Shown here: in pieces, positions 8,753-18,932 of the stretch
How positions within the stretch are numbered: position 1 is the first letter of the stretch
Layout of the letters: every line of letters begins with the position of its first letter
Origin: Selenomonas sp. ND2010
GTDB taxonomy: Bacteria > Bacillota > Negativicutes > Selenomonadales > Selenomonadaceae
Length of the DNA stretch: 64,000 nucleotides
Assembly: GCF_000702005.1 (NCBI RefSeq)
Contig: NZ_KL370848.1
Span: forward strand, 72,901-136,900
Direction: 5' to 3'
Notes under the pieces: model-generated
What the model was told of the DNA's origin: nothing
The model's input: only the letters and a program-made list of their open reading frames with translations
The model's database searches: none
Position numbers and translations under genes: made by a program

Positions 8753-9085
8753 ATGGCAAAGCAATATAAAAAATTACAGAAAAAAGTTTATCCTAAAGTC
8801 GAAGACCCACGCAAAAAAGAGCAAGAAAAAATCGGAAAAGACTATCTGCTGTTGGCTGTCATTTCCTTTACCCTGGTAGTTACCCTGTTCGGTTGGCAGA
8901 CTTTCGATGCCCTGAACCGGGCGATGTATGTCCTGCTCACCTTCTCGCTTGCCATGACGTATATTTACCGCCATGCAAAGATTTCCGAGAACGCTCGTAT
9001 TTACGTAAATCGAGCCAGCCTTTGCTCGATGGGTCTTGCCATCGGCATGTTCTGCCTTGCCCTCTGGCATGAGTTCAACAAATAA
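8753..9085 (+). CDS. Small three-helix membrane protein, function unknown
   Basis: A 110-residue protein with a lysine-rich cytoplasmic N-terminus (about 1-28) and three predicted membrane helices (about 30-48, 55-72 and 88-105). I recognise no family. It is transcribed alone from its own promoter, has a strong AAAGGAG site 8 nt before ATG, and ends at a terminator shared with the converging ATP synthase operon. Its size and topology resemble AtpI-type or DUF-class membrane proteins, but no diagnostic motif supports that. Confidence 0.7.
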   Translation: MAKQYKKLQKKVYPKVEDPRKKEQEKIGKDYLLLAVISFTLVVTLFGWQTFDALNRAMYVLLTFSLAMTYIYRHAKISENARIYVNRASLCSMGLAIGMFCLALWHEFNK

Positions 9086-9095
9086 AATTCTATCA

Positions 9096-9127
9096 AAAAA
9101 GAGCTATCCATTCGGATAGCTCTTTTT
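9096..9127. terminator. Bidirectional terminator between the small membrane gene and atpC
   Basis: A perfect 14-bp stem (9096-9109 with 9114-9127) and a 4-nt loop are flanked by A5 and T5, so the hairpin serves both converging units. It lies 10 bp after the plus-strand stop and 10 bp before the atpC stop. Confidence 0.92.
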
Positions 9128-9136
9128 GCTGTTTGG

Positions 9137-9571
9137 TTATTCCTGAAACTCGGTCTTCGTTGCCCGCAGGCGTGCCATAGCACGCTGCATAGCGAGCTGA
9201 GCCCGCTCCACATCGATATTCTTGGCTTCAGGTGCCCCCTGATGAAGAAGGGCCAGACGCTCTTTGGCGCGAGCCATAGCATCTTTGGCGCGATTGATGT
9301 CGATATCAATCGGCTGCTCGGCTGCCGTGGCGAGCACCGTAATCTTATCCGGCGTAACTTCCATAAAACCACCAGCCACTGCAATGAGCTGTTCATCGCG
9401 GTCAGCGCCAAGACGCACGCGCATGGCATGCGGTACCAGCCCTGTAACCAGCGGAGCATGTTTCGGCAGGATGCCGAGCTCGCCGCCCGTGGAACGGACG
9501 ATGAGCATGCTGATGTCTGCGGAGTAAACAACTTTATCCGGAGAGACAATCTCTAGCTTGATAGTCGCCAT
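9137..9571 (-). CDS. atpC: F1-ATPase epsilon subunit
   Basis: A 144-residue protein of the F1 central stalk, which couples rotor and catalytic head and can inhibit ATP hydrolysis through its C-terminal helices. The N-terminal beta-sandwich starts TIKLEIVSPDKVVYS and carries GELGILPKHAPLVTGL, the family signature. A helical C-terminal part, rich in Ala, Arg and Lys (about 90-140), is present, so this is a full-length epsilon. It lies 3 bp after atpD and is the last gene of the operon. Confidence 0.97.
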   Translation of the reverse strand: MATIKLEIVSPDKVVYSADISMLIVRSTGGELGILPKHAPLVTGLVPHAMRVRLGADRDEQLIAVAGGFMEVTPDKITVLATAAEQPIDIDINRAKDAMARAKERLALLHQGAPEAKNIDVERAQLAMQRAMARLRATKTEFQE

Positions 9572-9574
9572 AGA

Positions 9575-11868
<2,294 letters not shown>

Positions 11869-11887
11869 AAAGAATCACCTCGCTGTC

Positions 11888-13405
11888 TTATGCCATTTTG
11901 TATGTGATGGTTTCCTTGAACTCCTCAATAGCCTTCGAAAGTTCAGCCTCAAGCGCATCATCGAGTTTCTTCTGCTCGATAATCTTGTTGCCGACTTCCG
12001 GATGCTGCGTGCGCATGAATTTCAGGAAATCATCCTGGAATTCTACCACCTTCTCCACAGGAATATCGGTCAGGAAGCCTTTGACAGCCGTATAGATGAC
12101 CATGACCTGTTCCTGGACTAAGAGCGGGCTGTACTGAGCCTGTTTCAGCGTCTCTACCATACGAGCACCGCGGTCGAGCTGTGCTTTCGTAGCCTTGTCC
12201 AGATCGGATGCGAACTGCGAGAACGCAGCGAGCTCACGATACTGAGCAAGGTCAAGACGCATGGTACCAGCAACCTGTTTCATAGCCTTGATCTGAGCGG
12301 AACCACCGACACGGGATACCGACAGACCGACGCTGATAGCCGGACGGATACCGGAGTAGAACGAGTTCGTCTCGAGCATGATCTGACCATCGGTGATGGA
12401 AATGACGTTGGTCGGAATATAAGCCGAAACGTCACCAGCCTGCGTCTCGATGATTGGCAATGCCGTAATGGAACCGCCGCCGAGCTCATCGCTGAGTTTT
12501 GCCGCACGCTCCAGCAGGCGGGAATGTAAGTAGAATACATCGCCCGGATAAGCCTCACGCCCTGGCGGTCTTCTGAGCAGCAACGACATAGCGCGGTATG
12601 CAGCTGCATGCTTCGTAAGGTCATCATATACGCAGAGGCAGGCTTTGCCCTGATACATGAAGTGCTCAGCCATAGCGACGCCGGCATACGGAGCCAGATA
12701 CTGCAGCGGAGCGCTGTCAGCCGCCGTAGCAGCAACGACAATCGTGTACTTCATGGCGCCAGCTTCTTCGAGCGTCTTGACGACACGAGCAACCGTCGAT
12801 GCCTTCTGACCGATGGCAACATAAACGCAGATACAATCCTGATCCTTCTGGTTCAAAATCGTATCAACGGCGATAGCCGTTTTACCAATGCCGCGGTCAC
12901 CAATGATGAGCTCGCGCTGGCCACGGCCGATTGGTACGAGGGCATCGATAGCCTTCAGACCAGTCTGCAGCGGTTCATGGACCGATTTACGGTCAGCGAT
13001 GCCCGGTGCATGATACTCAACCGGACGCATGGTCTCCGCTTTGATTTCGCCTTTGCCATCGATTGGACGGCCGATAGCATCGACAACGCGGCCAATCATA
13101 GCTTCGCCTGCCGGTACCTGCATGATGCGGCCCGTGCGTTTTACCTGCGAGCCCTCTTTGATTTTCGTCTCACCGCCTAAGATAACGGCACCGACGTTGT
13201 CCTGCTCAAGGTTCAGGACCAAACCATAAATATCATTGCCGAAATCGAGCAGCTCGCCAGCCATTGCCTTCTCGAGGCCATGGATATGGGCAATACCGTC
13301 ACCGATTTCGATAACCGTTCCAACATCATCGACGTTAAGATCTACATTGTAGTTCTTAATCTGGTCTTTGATGATGGCTGTTATTTCTTCCGGATTCATT
13401 TTCAT
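11888..13405 (-). CDS. atpA: F1-ATPase alpha subunit
   Basis: A 505-residue non-catalytic nucleotide-binding subunit. The P-loop [15 protein letters not shown] is near residue 170, and the conserved [18 protein letters not shown] signature near residue 365 carries the arginine that completes the catalytic site of beta. The N-terminal beta-barrel and C-terminal helical domain are full length. The start [16 protein letters not shown] is typical. It lies between atpH and atpG with short gaps. Confidence 0.98.
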   Translation of the reverse strand: MKMNPEEITAIIKDQIKNYNVDLNVDDVGTVIEIGDGIAHIHGLEKAMAGELLDFGNDIYGLVLNLEQDNVGAVILGGETKIKEGSQVKRTGRIMQVPAGEAMIGRVVDAIGRPIDGKGEIKAETMRPVEYHAPGIADRKSVHEPLQTGLKAIDALVPIGRGQRELIIGDRGIGKTAIAVDTILNQKDQDCICVYVAIGQKASTVARVVKTLEEAGAMKYTIVVAATAADSAPLQYLAPYAGVAMAEHFMYQGKACLCVYDDLTKHAAAYRAMSLLLRRPPGREAYPGDVFYLHSRLLERAAKLSDELGGGSITALPIIETQAGDVSAYIPTNVISITDGQIMLETNSFYSGIRPAISVGLSVSRVGGSAQIKAMKQVAGTMRLDLAQYRELAAFSQFASDLDKATKAQLDRGARMVETLKQAQYSPLLVQEQVMVIYTAVKGFLTDIPVEKVVEFQDDFLKFMRTQHPEVGNKIIEQKKLDDALEAELSKAIEEFKETITYKMA

Positions 13406-13429
13406 AACTTCGCTGTCACCCCAGTTTCA

Positions 13430-13972
13430 TCAATTGTTAGCCAGTAGTTCTTTTCTAAGCGATTCGAGACGTCCAGCGACACTGCCATCAATACGGCGGT
13501 CGCCAATCTTGACAACTACGCCGCCAATAATGTCCTTGTCCTCATGCAGGCGGAGTTCCACCTGTTTGCCGGTAATGCTCTCAAGCTTAGTCTTGATTGA
13601 CGAAGCCTGTGCGTCATCCACCGGTGCTGCCGTCGTCACATCCGCAATCAGGATGCCTCTGGCTTCATTCGAAAGCTCACGATACGACTCCTCGATGGCC
13701 TCGAACAGCGCGATACGGCGCTTGTCGATAAGCAGCATCAAGAAATTGTACACGTTCGCGGAAAGCTCACCTTCAAAAAGCTTCTGAATCAGCTCTTTTT
13801 TAGCCTTTGTCTCGACCTGCGGATTGGAAAGGAACGCGATTGCTGCCGGAACGGTTGCAAGACCGCTGCGGACCTCAGCCAGTTCCCTGCCATACTCCAC
13901 AAGCTTATCTTCCTCCTGGGCAATCTCGAAGATTGCCGTGGAATATTTACGTGCAAGCTGTAAGTTTAGCAT
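13430..13972 (-). CDS. atpH: ATP synthase delta subunit
   Basis: A 180-residue peripheral-stalk subunit (OSCP/delta) that holds alpha3-beta3 to subunit b. The N-terminal helical domain begins LNLQLARKYSTAIFEIAQEE, and the C-terminal region holds IIGGVVVKIGDRRIDGSVAGRL, the delta signature. The start codon overlaps the end of atpF by 7 bp, indicating translational coupling. Length is normal. Confidence 0.96.
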   Translation of the reverse strand: MLNLQLARKYSTAIFEIAQEEDKLVEYGRELAEVRSGLATVPAAIAFLSNPQVETKAKKELIQKLFEGELSANVYNFLMLLIDKRRIALFEAIEESYRELSNEARGILIADVTTAAPVDDAQASSIKTKLESITGKQVELRLHEDKDIIGGVVVKIGDRRIDGSVAGRLESLRKELLANN

Positions 13973-14469
13973 GGCAGATCACCAATCTTATCTTTATCAA
14001 GCTTATCGACGAATTCCGTGATAAGCTGCTCATTCTCAGCTTTATCGATGTTTTTGGAGATGATTTTGCCAGCAGCAGCCATGGAAAGAGCCACGACCTC
14101 GCCCCGGAGCTGTGCCACAGCACGCTCGCGGTCACGCTGGATTTCAGCCTCAGCAGCCTTCTTCATCTGCTCAATTTCGCGTTTCGTCTCAGCACGAGCG
14201 GCCTCGCGTTCTTCGCTGGCGCGCTTTTCCGCGTTGCGGATAATATCCTCAGCTTTGACGTTGGCAGCAGCCAGCTTCTTTTTGTAATCAGCCAGCAGCT
14301 TATCAGCTTCCGCTGCATCGGCATCTGCTTTATCAAGGCTTTCTTTGATTCTATCCTCGCGGGCTTTGAGCATGTTGACGACCGGCTTATAAGCCACAGC
14401 GCGCAGCAGAACTACGAGAATGACGAAGTTAATGATCTGCGCGAAGAATGTCATATTTAACTCGATCAA
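13966..14469 (-). CDS. atpF: ATP synthase subunit b
   Basis: A 167-residue peripheral-stalk subunit. One N-terminal membrane helix (about 7-25) is followed by a long, highly charged coiled coil rich in Ala, Glu and Lys (about 30-155). The start is taken as TTG, 8 nt after a G-rich ribosome binding site, because it gives MIELNMTFFAQIINF, the usual form for this family; the in-frame ATG five codons later is too far from the site. Only one b-type gene is present, so the stalk is a b homodimer. Confidence 0.95.
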   Translation of the reverse strand: MIELNMTFFAQIINFVILVVLLRAVAYKPVVNMLKAREDRIKESLDKADADAAEADKLLADYKKKLAAANVKAEDIIRNAEKRASEEREAARAETKREIEQMKKAAEAEIQRDRERAVAQLRGEVVALSMAAAGKIISKNIDKAENEQLITEFVDKLDKDKIGDLPC

Positions 14470-14508
14470 TTACTATGCCCCCCCTTTTGTCGTTTTTCAC
14501 CAAAAAAA

Positions 14509-14760
14509 TTATTTGATGAGCGGGTTAGCATAGAGCATGATCAGAGCGACAACCGTTGCGATGATTGCCATTGCCTCGATCAGACCTACGGAAATCAGCG
14601 TATTGGTGAACAGCGTGTTTTTAGCCTCCGGCTGACGCGTAATACCCTCGATGAAACGGCTCGTTACCATACCATCACCAAGGCCTGCACCGACTGCTGC
14701 AAGACCCATGCAGAGACCTGCACCGACTAAAGCTGCTGCTACCATAATTGCATTTTCCAT
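14509..14760 (-). CDS. atpE: ATP synthase subunit c with two carboxylates
   Basis: An 83-residue hairpin of two membrane helices that oligomerises into the rotor ring. The polar loop reads RQPEAK (42-47). Glu62 in helix 2 (GLIEAM) is the ion-binding carboxylate. Helix 1 has LGDG, putting Asp29 exactly 33 residues before Glu62, the position that is Gln32 in the Ilyobacter Na+ ring and Glu32 in the Fusobacterium two-carboxylate ring. The Ser-Thr that follows the glutamate in classical Na+ rings is replaced by Ala63-Met64. Ion specificity cannot be read with confidence. The gene lies between atpB and atpF. Confidence 0.96.
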   Translation of the reverse strand: MENAIMVAAALVGAGLCMGLAAVGAGLGDGMVTSRFIEGITRQPEAKNTLFTNTLISVGLIEAMAIIATVVALIMLYANPLIK

Positions 14761-14805
14761 GAAAAAATCCTCCTTAAAAATGTAAAAACTTCTCAGATAG
14801 TAGAG

Positions 14806-15486
14806 TTATGATTCCTCTTCATCTTTCTTTACTGCGTTGGCAAGATATGCCATCGACAGCATTGTGAAGATAACGGCCTGAACTCCGCCGATAAAGATAC
14901 TGAATGCGAGCCAGGCAACAGCCGGGATTGGCATCCAGATTGGCATGAGTTTCAGCAGGACGACAATGAGAATCTCGCCTGCCAGGATGTTACCAAATAG
15001 ACGAAATGCCAATGTAATTGGTTTGGCAATTTCCTCGATTGCGTTGATGATTACGAATACCGGCGTCGGCTTGAAGAAATGAGCGATATAATGCCCACCT
15101 TTCATAAAGATTCCCAGTACATGTACCATGACAATAACCAGGAGTGCTAATGCCAGCGTAGTGTTCAAATCATTGGTCGGCGATGCCATCTTCGGTACAA
15201 GTCCCAGCCAGTTGGAAACCAGCAGGAACATGAACAACGATACGATAAACGGAGCCAGGAAACGGCCGCGTTCGCCCATCATTGCATCCAGCTGTTCATG
15301 CAGCCACAAAACGATAATCTCCACGACATTCTGCCAGCCCTTCGGAATGATCTTCAGGCTGCGGGTGGCCAGAAAAGCAATCAGTAATACGATAGCCATG
15401 GCTAGCCAAGTCATGTACAGCGTTTCCATATTGAAGGAAAAGCCCATGATTTGTTCTGTTCCGCGATGAACGACCTCTTCGCCCAT
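14806..15486 (-). CDS. atpB: ATP synthase subunit a
   Basis: A 226-residue membrane subunit that forms the ion half-channels against the c-ring. The conserved arginine lies in ITLAFRLFGNILAGE near residue 163. About five or six hydrophobic segments are seen, with a charged C-terminus (KKDEEES). The ribosome binding site is AAGGAGG. It precedes atpE by 45 bp, in the standard order. Confidence 0.96.
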   Translation of the reverse strand: MGEEVVHRGTEQIMGFSFNMETLYMTWLAMAIVLLIAFLATRSLKIIPKGWQNVVEIIVLWLHEQLDAMMGERGRFLAPFIVSLFMFLLVSNWLGLVPKMASPTNDLNTTLALALLVIVMVHVLGIFMKGGHYIAHFFKPTPVFVIINAIEEIAKPITLAFRLFGNILAGEILIVVLLKLMPIWMPIPAVAWLAFSIFIGGVQAVIFTMLSMAYLANAVKKDEEES

Positions 15487-15526
15487 ACACTCAACCTCCT
15501 TCCCAATAAAACCTAGAAAATATCCT

Positions 15527-15895
15527 TTACCGCAAATTCATGTGGATCAGCAAGAACATCGCCATTCCATAGCAAAGAAGAAAGCCCAATGCAGTCACAC
15601 CGAATACCTTCGCAGAAATATTTATGGCTGTCAGCAGAACCAGCAATAATACCACGATCCGCAAGACCAGTCCCCAAAGCATCTGCTTCGCTGCGCCACC
15701 AGTGGGTGCCTCGGCAATCCTCCACAATCGCCAGGCCATGTTCCAGACAAATACCAACGCCGCCATATAGCCCAGCAGCAAAGCTCCGATCAGTCCGCCT
15801 TCTCCCCTTGCGAGCAAAAGGCTTCCCAACATCAGCGTCAACACTGCCAGTCCCCAAGACAAGCGCTTTATGAAAATCGATAAAACTTCCTTCAT
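15527..15895 (-). CDS. atpI: ATP synthase protein I
   Basis: A 122-residue membrane protein with four predicted helices. It lies first in the atp operon, 40 bp before atpB, and has the size and topology of AtpI, an accessory protein that helps c-ring assembly in other bacteria. The sequence itself is poorly conserved, so the name rests mostly on position. A GGAGGAGG ribosome binding site precedes ATG. Confidence 0.8.
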   Translation of the reverse strand: MKEVLSIFIKRLSWGLAVLTLMLGSLLLARGEGGLIGALLLGYMAALVFVWNMAWRLWRIAEAPTGGAAKQMLWGLVLRIVVLLLVLLTAINISAKVFGVTALGFLLCYGMAMFLLIHMNLR

Positions 15896-16081
15896 ATTCC
15901 TCCTCCAACGTCAGGCAGAAAACTGTCCATCGTCTTCGTTGAATATCGGCGCGACAAGGACGATCCCATAGAAGAGACGCGCCCCGCCTAAAAATCATAT
16001 TTCGACATGAAACGATAAAACCCTTTACTAATTCTGCAAATAAATACAAAAAAAAATCAGCCGTTTATCCCTCATTTTGTC

Positions 16082-16100
16082 ATAAATAATGATTATTTAT
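16082..16100. promoter_or_regulatory. 9-1-9 palindrome resembling a Fur/PerR-family box
   Basis: ATAAATAAT-G-ATTATTTAT is a perfect 9-bp inverted repeat around a single central base. Fur-family regulators (Fur, PerR, Zur) recognise 7-1-7 AT-rich repeats of this type. It lies about 45-60 nt downstream of the predicted start of atp transcription, a roadblock position. AT-rich sequence can form such a palindrome by chance. Confidence 0.4.
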
Positions 16101-16101
16101 A

Positions 16102-16134
16102 CTACGATAAATCAATACAATTGGTTTATCGTAG
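16102..16134. repeat. 10-bp inverted repeat in the atp leader
   Basis: CTACGATAAA (16102-16111) and TTTATCGTAG (16125-16134) are perfect inverted repeats with a 13-nt loop. The element begins about 9 nt after the predicted start of transcription, so it would form a 5'-end hairpin in the mRNA or bind a dimeric repressor. It has no T-run and so is not a terminator. Confidence 0.6.
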
Positions 16135-16149
16135 TCGGTCGCAATGCCT

Positions 16150-16178
16150 ATTATATTCGATTGATTAACGAATAGCAA
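16150..16178 (-). promoter_or_regulatory. Sigma-70 promoter of the atp operon
   Basis: On the minus strand TTGCTA (16178-16173) and a consensus TATAAT (16155-16150) are spaced by 17 bp. It lies between atpZ and atpI, so atpIBEFHAGDC can be transcribed independently of atpZ. Predicted start near 16143. Confidence 0.75.
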
Positions 16179-16238
16179 GACTTTTTTCGCCAAAATATAA
16201 AGATAGCAACAATTCACGAAATATCGTATTTTTACTCA

Positions 16239-16481
16239 TTACAAGAGATTGCCCTGTTTGAGCTGACGATATAGCGTATAGAGTGCTCCCGGAAAGCCGA
16301 TAAGGATGCCCGCCAGCTTTCCCATATAGCCAAGGCCAAAATTCTCATCCGCCAGATTTCCCAGGAATACACAGATTCCTACAAAAACCACCAGATAAAT
16401 CCCGATACCGCCCAGCACCGAAAAGGCCTTGACGGCCTGGCGCAGGCCTTCATGCCTTTCTTCCCCCGATTGTTTTTCCAT
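16239..16481 (-). CDS. atpZ: AtpZ/AtpI-type small membrane protein
   Basis: An 80-residue protein with a charged N-terminus (MEKQSGEERHEG) and two hydrophobic helices. The C-terminal helix contains LAGILIGFPGALYTLYRQLK, the usual end of the AtpZ/'F0F1-ATPase subunit' family, implicated in Mg2+ handling or assembly of the ATP synthase. The start is set at the ATG 6 nt after AGGAGGG; an upstream TTG-type start would put the ribosome binding site inside the gene. A terminator hairpin sits directly before this site. A 343-bp leader separates it from atpI. Confidence 0.8.
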   Translation of the reverse strand: MEKQSGEERHEGLRQAVKAFSVLGGIGIYLVVFVGICVFLGNLADENFGLGYMGKLAGILIGFPGALYTLYRQLKQGNLL

Positions 16482-16494
16482 CGGTTTCCCTCCT

Positions 16495-16528
16495 AAAAAA
16501 GGGACTGCCGCCAATGCAACAGTCCCTT
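16495..16528 (-). terminator. Terminator between wecB and atpZ
   Basis: AAGGGACTG (16499-16507) and CAGTCCCTT (16520-16528) form a 9-bp stem with a 12-nt loop, followed on the minus strand by a T6 run. The T-run runs directly into the atpZ ribosome binding site, so atpZ expression would depend on readthrough or on a very close start. Confidence 0.85.
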
Positions 16529-16533
16529 GCTTA

Positions 16534-17697
16534 TTATTTTCCCATGAATACCGTCGGGCGTTCCCCTACCATCTCATAATGGTAAAGAATTGCCTGAATG
16601 ATGCGTTCCGATGCCTTGCCGTCACCGTACGGGTTGACCGATTCCGCCATGCGGCCGTATTCTTCCTCATCCGTGAGCAAAAGTTTTGCTTCCTGATAAA
16701 CGCGCTCACGGTCCGTACCGATGAGTTTGACCGTACCAGCAGCAACAGCTTCTGGACGCTCCGTGGTATCGCGCAAAACGAGGACCGGCTTGCCCAGTGC
16801 CGGAGCTTCTTCCTGTACTCCGCCCGAATCCGTAAGAATCAGATGCGCACGGCTCATCAGATTGGCAAACGGCTCGTAATCCAGCGGATCGATCAGATGA
16901 ACTTTGCTGAGTCCGCCCAGCTCCTCACGCACAACTTCGCGGACCTTCGGGTTCTTATGAACCGGGAAGACGATTTCCACATCATCAAACTCTTCCGTCA
17001 GCTGACGCAGGGCCTTATAGACATGACGCATCGGTTCCCCAAGATTTTCGCGGCGATGAGTCGTCACGAGAATGATGCGCTTGTTCGTGAAATCGATATG
17101 ACGCAGCATCTCATCGTCAAACTCATAATCATCACGAACCGTGTGATGGAGGGCATCGATTACCGTGTTGCCCGTTACAAAAATACTTTCCGCCGGAACA
17201 TTTTCAGCCAGCAGATTTGCCTCACTGGTTTCCGTCGGGGCAAAGTTAAGATCCGAAATACAGCCCGTAAGCTTGCGGTTCATCTCCTCCGGGAACGGCG
17301 AATACTTGTTATGCGTGCGCAGGCCAGCTTCAACATGACCCACCGGGATCTGATGATAATAGGCCGCCAATGCACCAGCAAAGGTCGTGGTCGTGTCACC
17401 ATGAACCAAAACGATATCCGGTTTTTCCTCCGTCATAACCTGATCCAAGCCCTTCATCGCCTTTGTCGTGATGTCGAAAAGCGTCTGTCCCTGCGCCATG
17501 ATATCAAGGTCGTGGTCCGGCGTGATACTGAAAAGATTCAATACCTGGTCCAGCATTTCGCGATGCTGGGCGGTTACCGCCACCACCGGCGTAATCTTAT
17601 CGGAATGCTTCTGCAGTTCCAAAACGATTGGCGCCATCTTGATTGCCTCCGGACGCGTGCCGAAGACCGTCATTACCTTGATTTTCTTCTTGTCCAT
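16534..17697 (-). CDS. wecB: UDP-N-acetylglucosamine 2-epimerase (non-hydrolysing)
   Basis: A 387-residue cytoplasmic enzyme that interconverts UDP-GlcNAc and UDP-ManNAc for surface glycan synthesis. The N-terminus IKVMTVFGTRPEAIKMAPIV, the central THRRENLGEPM and the C-terminal TDSGGVQEEAPALGKPVLVL are family signatures. Length is typical. The ribosome binding site is AAAGGGG. It follows wecA by 58 bp across a weak hairpin, and the pair suggests a ManNAc-containing polymer or linkage unit. No other glycan genes are nearby. Confidence 0.95.
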   Translation of the reverse strand: MDKKKIKVMTVFGTRPEAIKMAPIVLELQKHSDKITPVVAVTAQHREMLDQVLNLFSITPDHDLDIMAQGQTLFDITTKAMKGLDQVMTEEKPDIVLVHGDTTTTFAGALAAYYHQIPVGHVEAGLRTHNKYSPFPEEMNRKLTGCISDLNFAPTETSEANLLAENVPAESIFVTGNTVIDALHHTVRDDYEFDDEMLRHIDFTNKRIILVTTHRRENLGEPMRHVYKALRQLTEEFDDVEIVFPVHKNPKVREVVREELGGLSKVHLIDPLDYEPFANLMSRAHLILTDSGGVQEEAPALGKPVLVLRDTTERPEAVAAGTVKLIGTDRERVYQEAKLLLTDEEEYGRMAESVNPYGDGKASERIIQAILYHYEMVGERPTVFMGK

Positions 17698-17720
17698 TAA
17701 AAATCCCCTTTCTATAAATA

Positions 17721-17743
17721 AAGGCAGGACTTACGCCTGCCTT
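17721..17743 (-). terminator. Weak hairpin between wecA and wecB
   Basis: AAGGCAGG (17721-17728) pairs with CCTGCCTT (17736-17743) across a 7-nt loop. On the minus strand it is followed by TTTATTTAT, an imperfect U-tract, so termination is probably partial. It may adjust wecB expression relative to wecA. Confidence 0.5.
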
Positions 17744-17755
17744 CCGGGTTCTGTT

Positions 17756-18829
17756 TCACTGTCTTCCCGCAGCAGCACTGTGCTGATGCGAAGAATCATT
17801 CATGTGGAAAATGCCAATCTTCTTGGCGCCAAAAAATACAGCCAAAACAACCACGCAGACGATGAGAATAGCAAATTGACTGCTTACCTCGGTGAGTGCT
17901 ACGGCACTGAGTCCAAGAAGTGCACTGATGACATACATCAAGAGAACCGCCTGACGCTGGCTGAAGCCAAGATCCAGCAGACGGTGATGCAAATGCCCCT
18001 TATCCGGCTTAAAAATAGGAACGCCACCGCGATACCGGCGCACAATCGCAAACGTCGTATCCAGGATTGGCAATCCTAAAGCCAGGATTGGCACGATAAG
18101 CGCAATCGTCGCAGCACATTTCACTGCGCCGATGACCGAAATGCCAGCCAACATGAAACCAAGGAACATGCTGCCGGAATCGCCCATAAAAATGCGTGCT
18201 GGGTTAAAGTTGTAATAAAGGAAGCCAAATGCTGCACCGGCCAACGCTGCGGTAAGCACGGCTACCAAAAGGATATTCTGCTGCAAGGCCACGAGGAAGA
18301 TGGTGATTGCCGCAATGGTGGATACACCAGCAGCCAGACCATCAAGGCCGTCAATGAGATTAACCGTATTGGTAAGGCCAACAATCCAGAAAATCGTTGC
18401 GGGGATGGCAAACCATTCCGTGTAGATATAATCCCCAAATGGGTCCGTGACGAAATCAATGCGGACATCAAAGGCGATAACCAGAACTGCTGCTGCGATT
18501 ATCTGACCAAGCAGTTTAACCTTCGCCGGCAGGTTTTTGTAGTCATCGATGATACCTACCAGAACGATAAGCGAACCGCCCACCATCAGGCCAACCAGCT
18601 CCGTCATGACTTCATCCGTAACTTGTACGAAGGAAAGAAGCGTGAGCATTGCCACCATGAAGGCAGCATAAATGCCAAGTCCACCAATACGTGGAATCGG
18701 CTTTTTATGTACTTTTCTCGCATCAGGAGCATCCATCGCTCCCGTCTTGGCCGCCAAAAAGATCACGCCTGGCGTAATAAGCAGCGCCACACCGGCAGCA
18801 ATAACAAACGCCAACATATAATCTGGCAT
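17756..18829 (-). CDS. wecA: Undecaprenyl-phosphate GlcNAc-1-phosphate transferase (WecA/TagO family)
   Basis: A 357-residue polytopic membrane enzyme that transfers a sugar-1-phosphate from UDP-GlcNAc to undecaprenyl phosphate, the first step of O-antigen, enterobacterial-common-antigen-like or wall polymer synthesis. About eleven hydrophobic segments are visible. Catalytic-site motifs include IDDYKNLPAK (Mg2+ aspartates near residue 92), NTVNLIDGLDGLAAG, FMGDSGSMFLGF and the basic KPDKGHLHHRLLDLGF. The start follows AGAGGTG. A good promoter lies upstream. The product is the committed step; which polymer it serves is not shown here. Confidence 0.93.
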   Translation of the reverse strand: MPDYMLAFVIAAGVALLITPGVIFLAAKTGAMDAPDARKVHKKPIPRIGGLGIYAAFMVAMLTLLSFVQVTDEVMTELVGLMVGGSLIVLVGIIDDYKNLPAKVKLLGQIIAAAVLVIAFDVRIDFVTDPFGDYIYTEWFAIPATIFWIVGLTNTVNLIDGLDGLAAGVSTIAAITIFLVALQQNILLVAVLTAALAGAAFGFLYYNFNPARIFMGDSGSMFLGFMLAGISVIGAVKCAATIALIVPILALGLPILDTTFAIVRRYRGGVPIFKPDKGHLHHRLLDLGFSQRQAVLLMYVISALLGLSAVALTEVSSQFAILIVCVVVLAVFFGAKKIGIFHMNDSSHQHSAAAGRQ

Positions 18830-18878
18830 ACAAGTTGCACCTCTTTTTCAAAAACATTCATTTTTTCATAGCAAGCCT

Positions 18879-18907
18879 ATTTTACCGCAGTGGGTGTCTA
18901 GTGTCAA
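18879..18907 (-). promoter_or_regulatory. Strong sigma-70 promoter of wecA-wecB
   Basis: On the minus strand a consensus TTGACA (18907-18902) is followed by a 17-bp spacer and TAAAAT (18884-18879). It lies 50 nt before the wecA start and just downstream of the dCMP deaminase stop, separating the envelope cluster from wecA-wecB. Confidence 0.8.
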
Positions 18908-18932
18908 TGGAAAGAAGCTGAATGGACCGGAA

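Larger units (their letters stand above)
15896..16238. other. 343-bp atp operon leader region without a gene
   Basis: No convincing reading frame lies between atpI and atpZ. The stretch is AT-rich and holds, on the minus strand, a sigma-70 promoter (16150-16178), a 33-nt hairpin (16102-16134), a 9-1-9 palindrome (16082-16100) and an A/T tract at 16048-16056. The transcript would therefore have an untranslated leader of about 245 nt before atpI, long enough for regulation. No known riboswitch was recognised. Confidence 0.75.

Noticed and set aside
15513-16049. Alternative minus-strand frame covering atpI and part of the leader
   Set aside because: The atpI frame has the right topology and a strong ribosome binding site; this frame is a shifted shadow with no membrane pattern.
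16102-16134. Hairpin in the atp leader read as a terminator
   Set aside because: No U-tract follows on either strand, and it lies a few bases after the predicted start of transcription.
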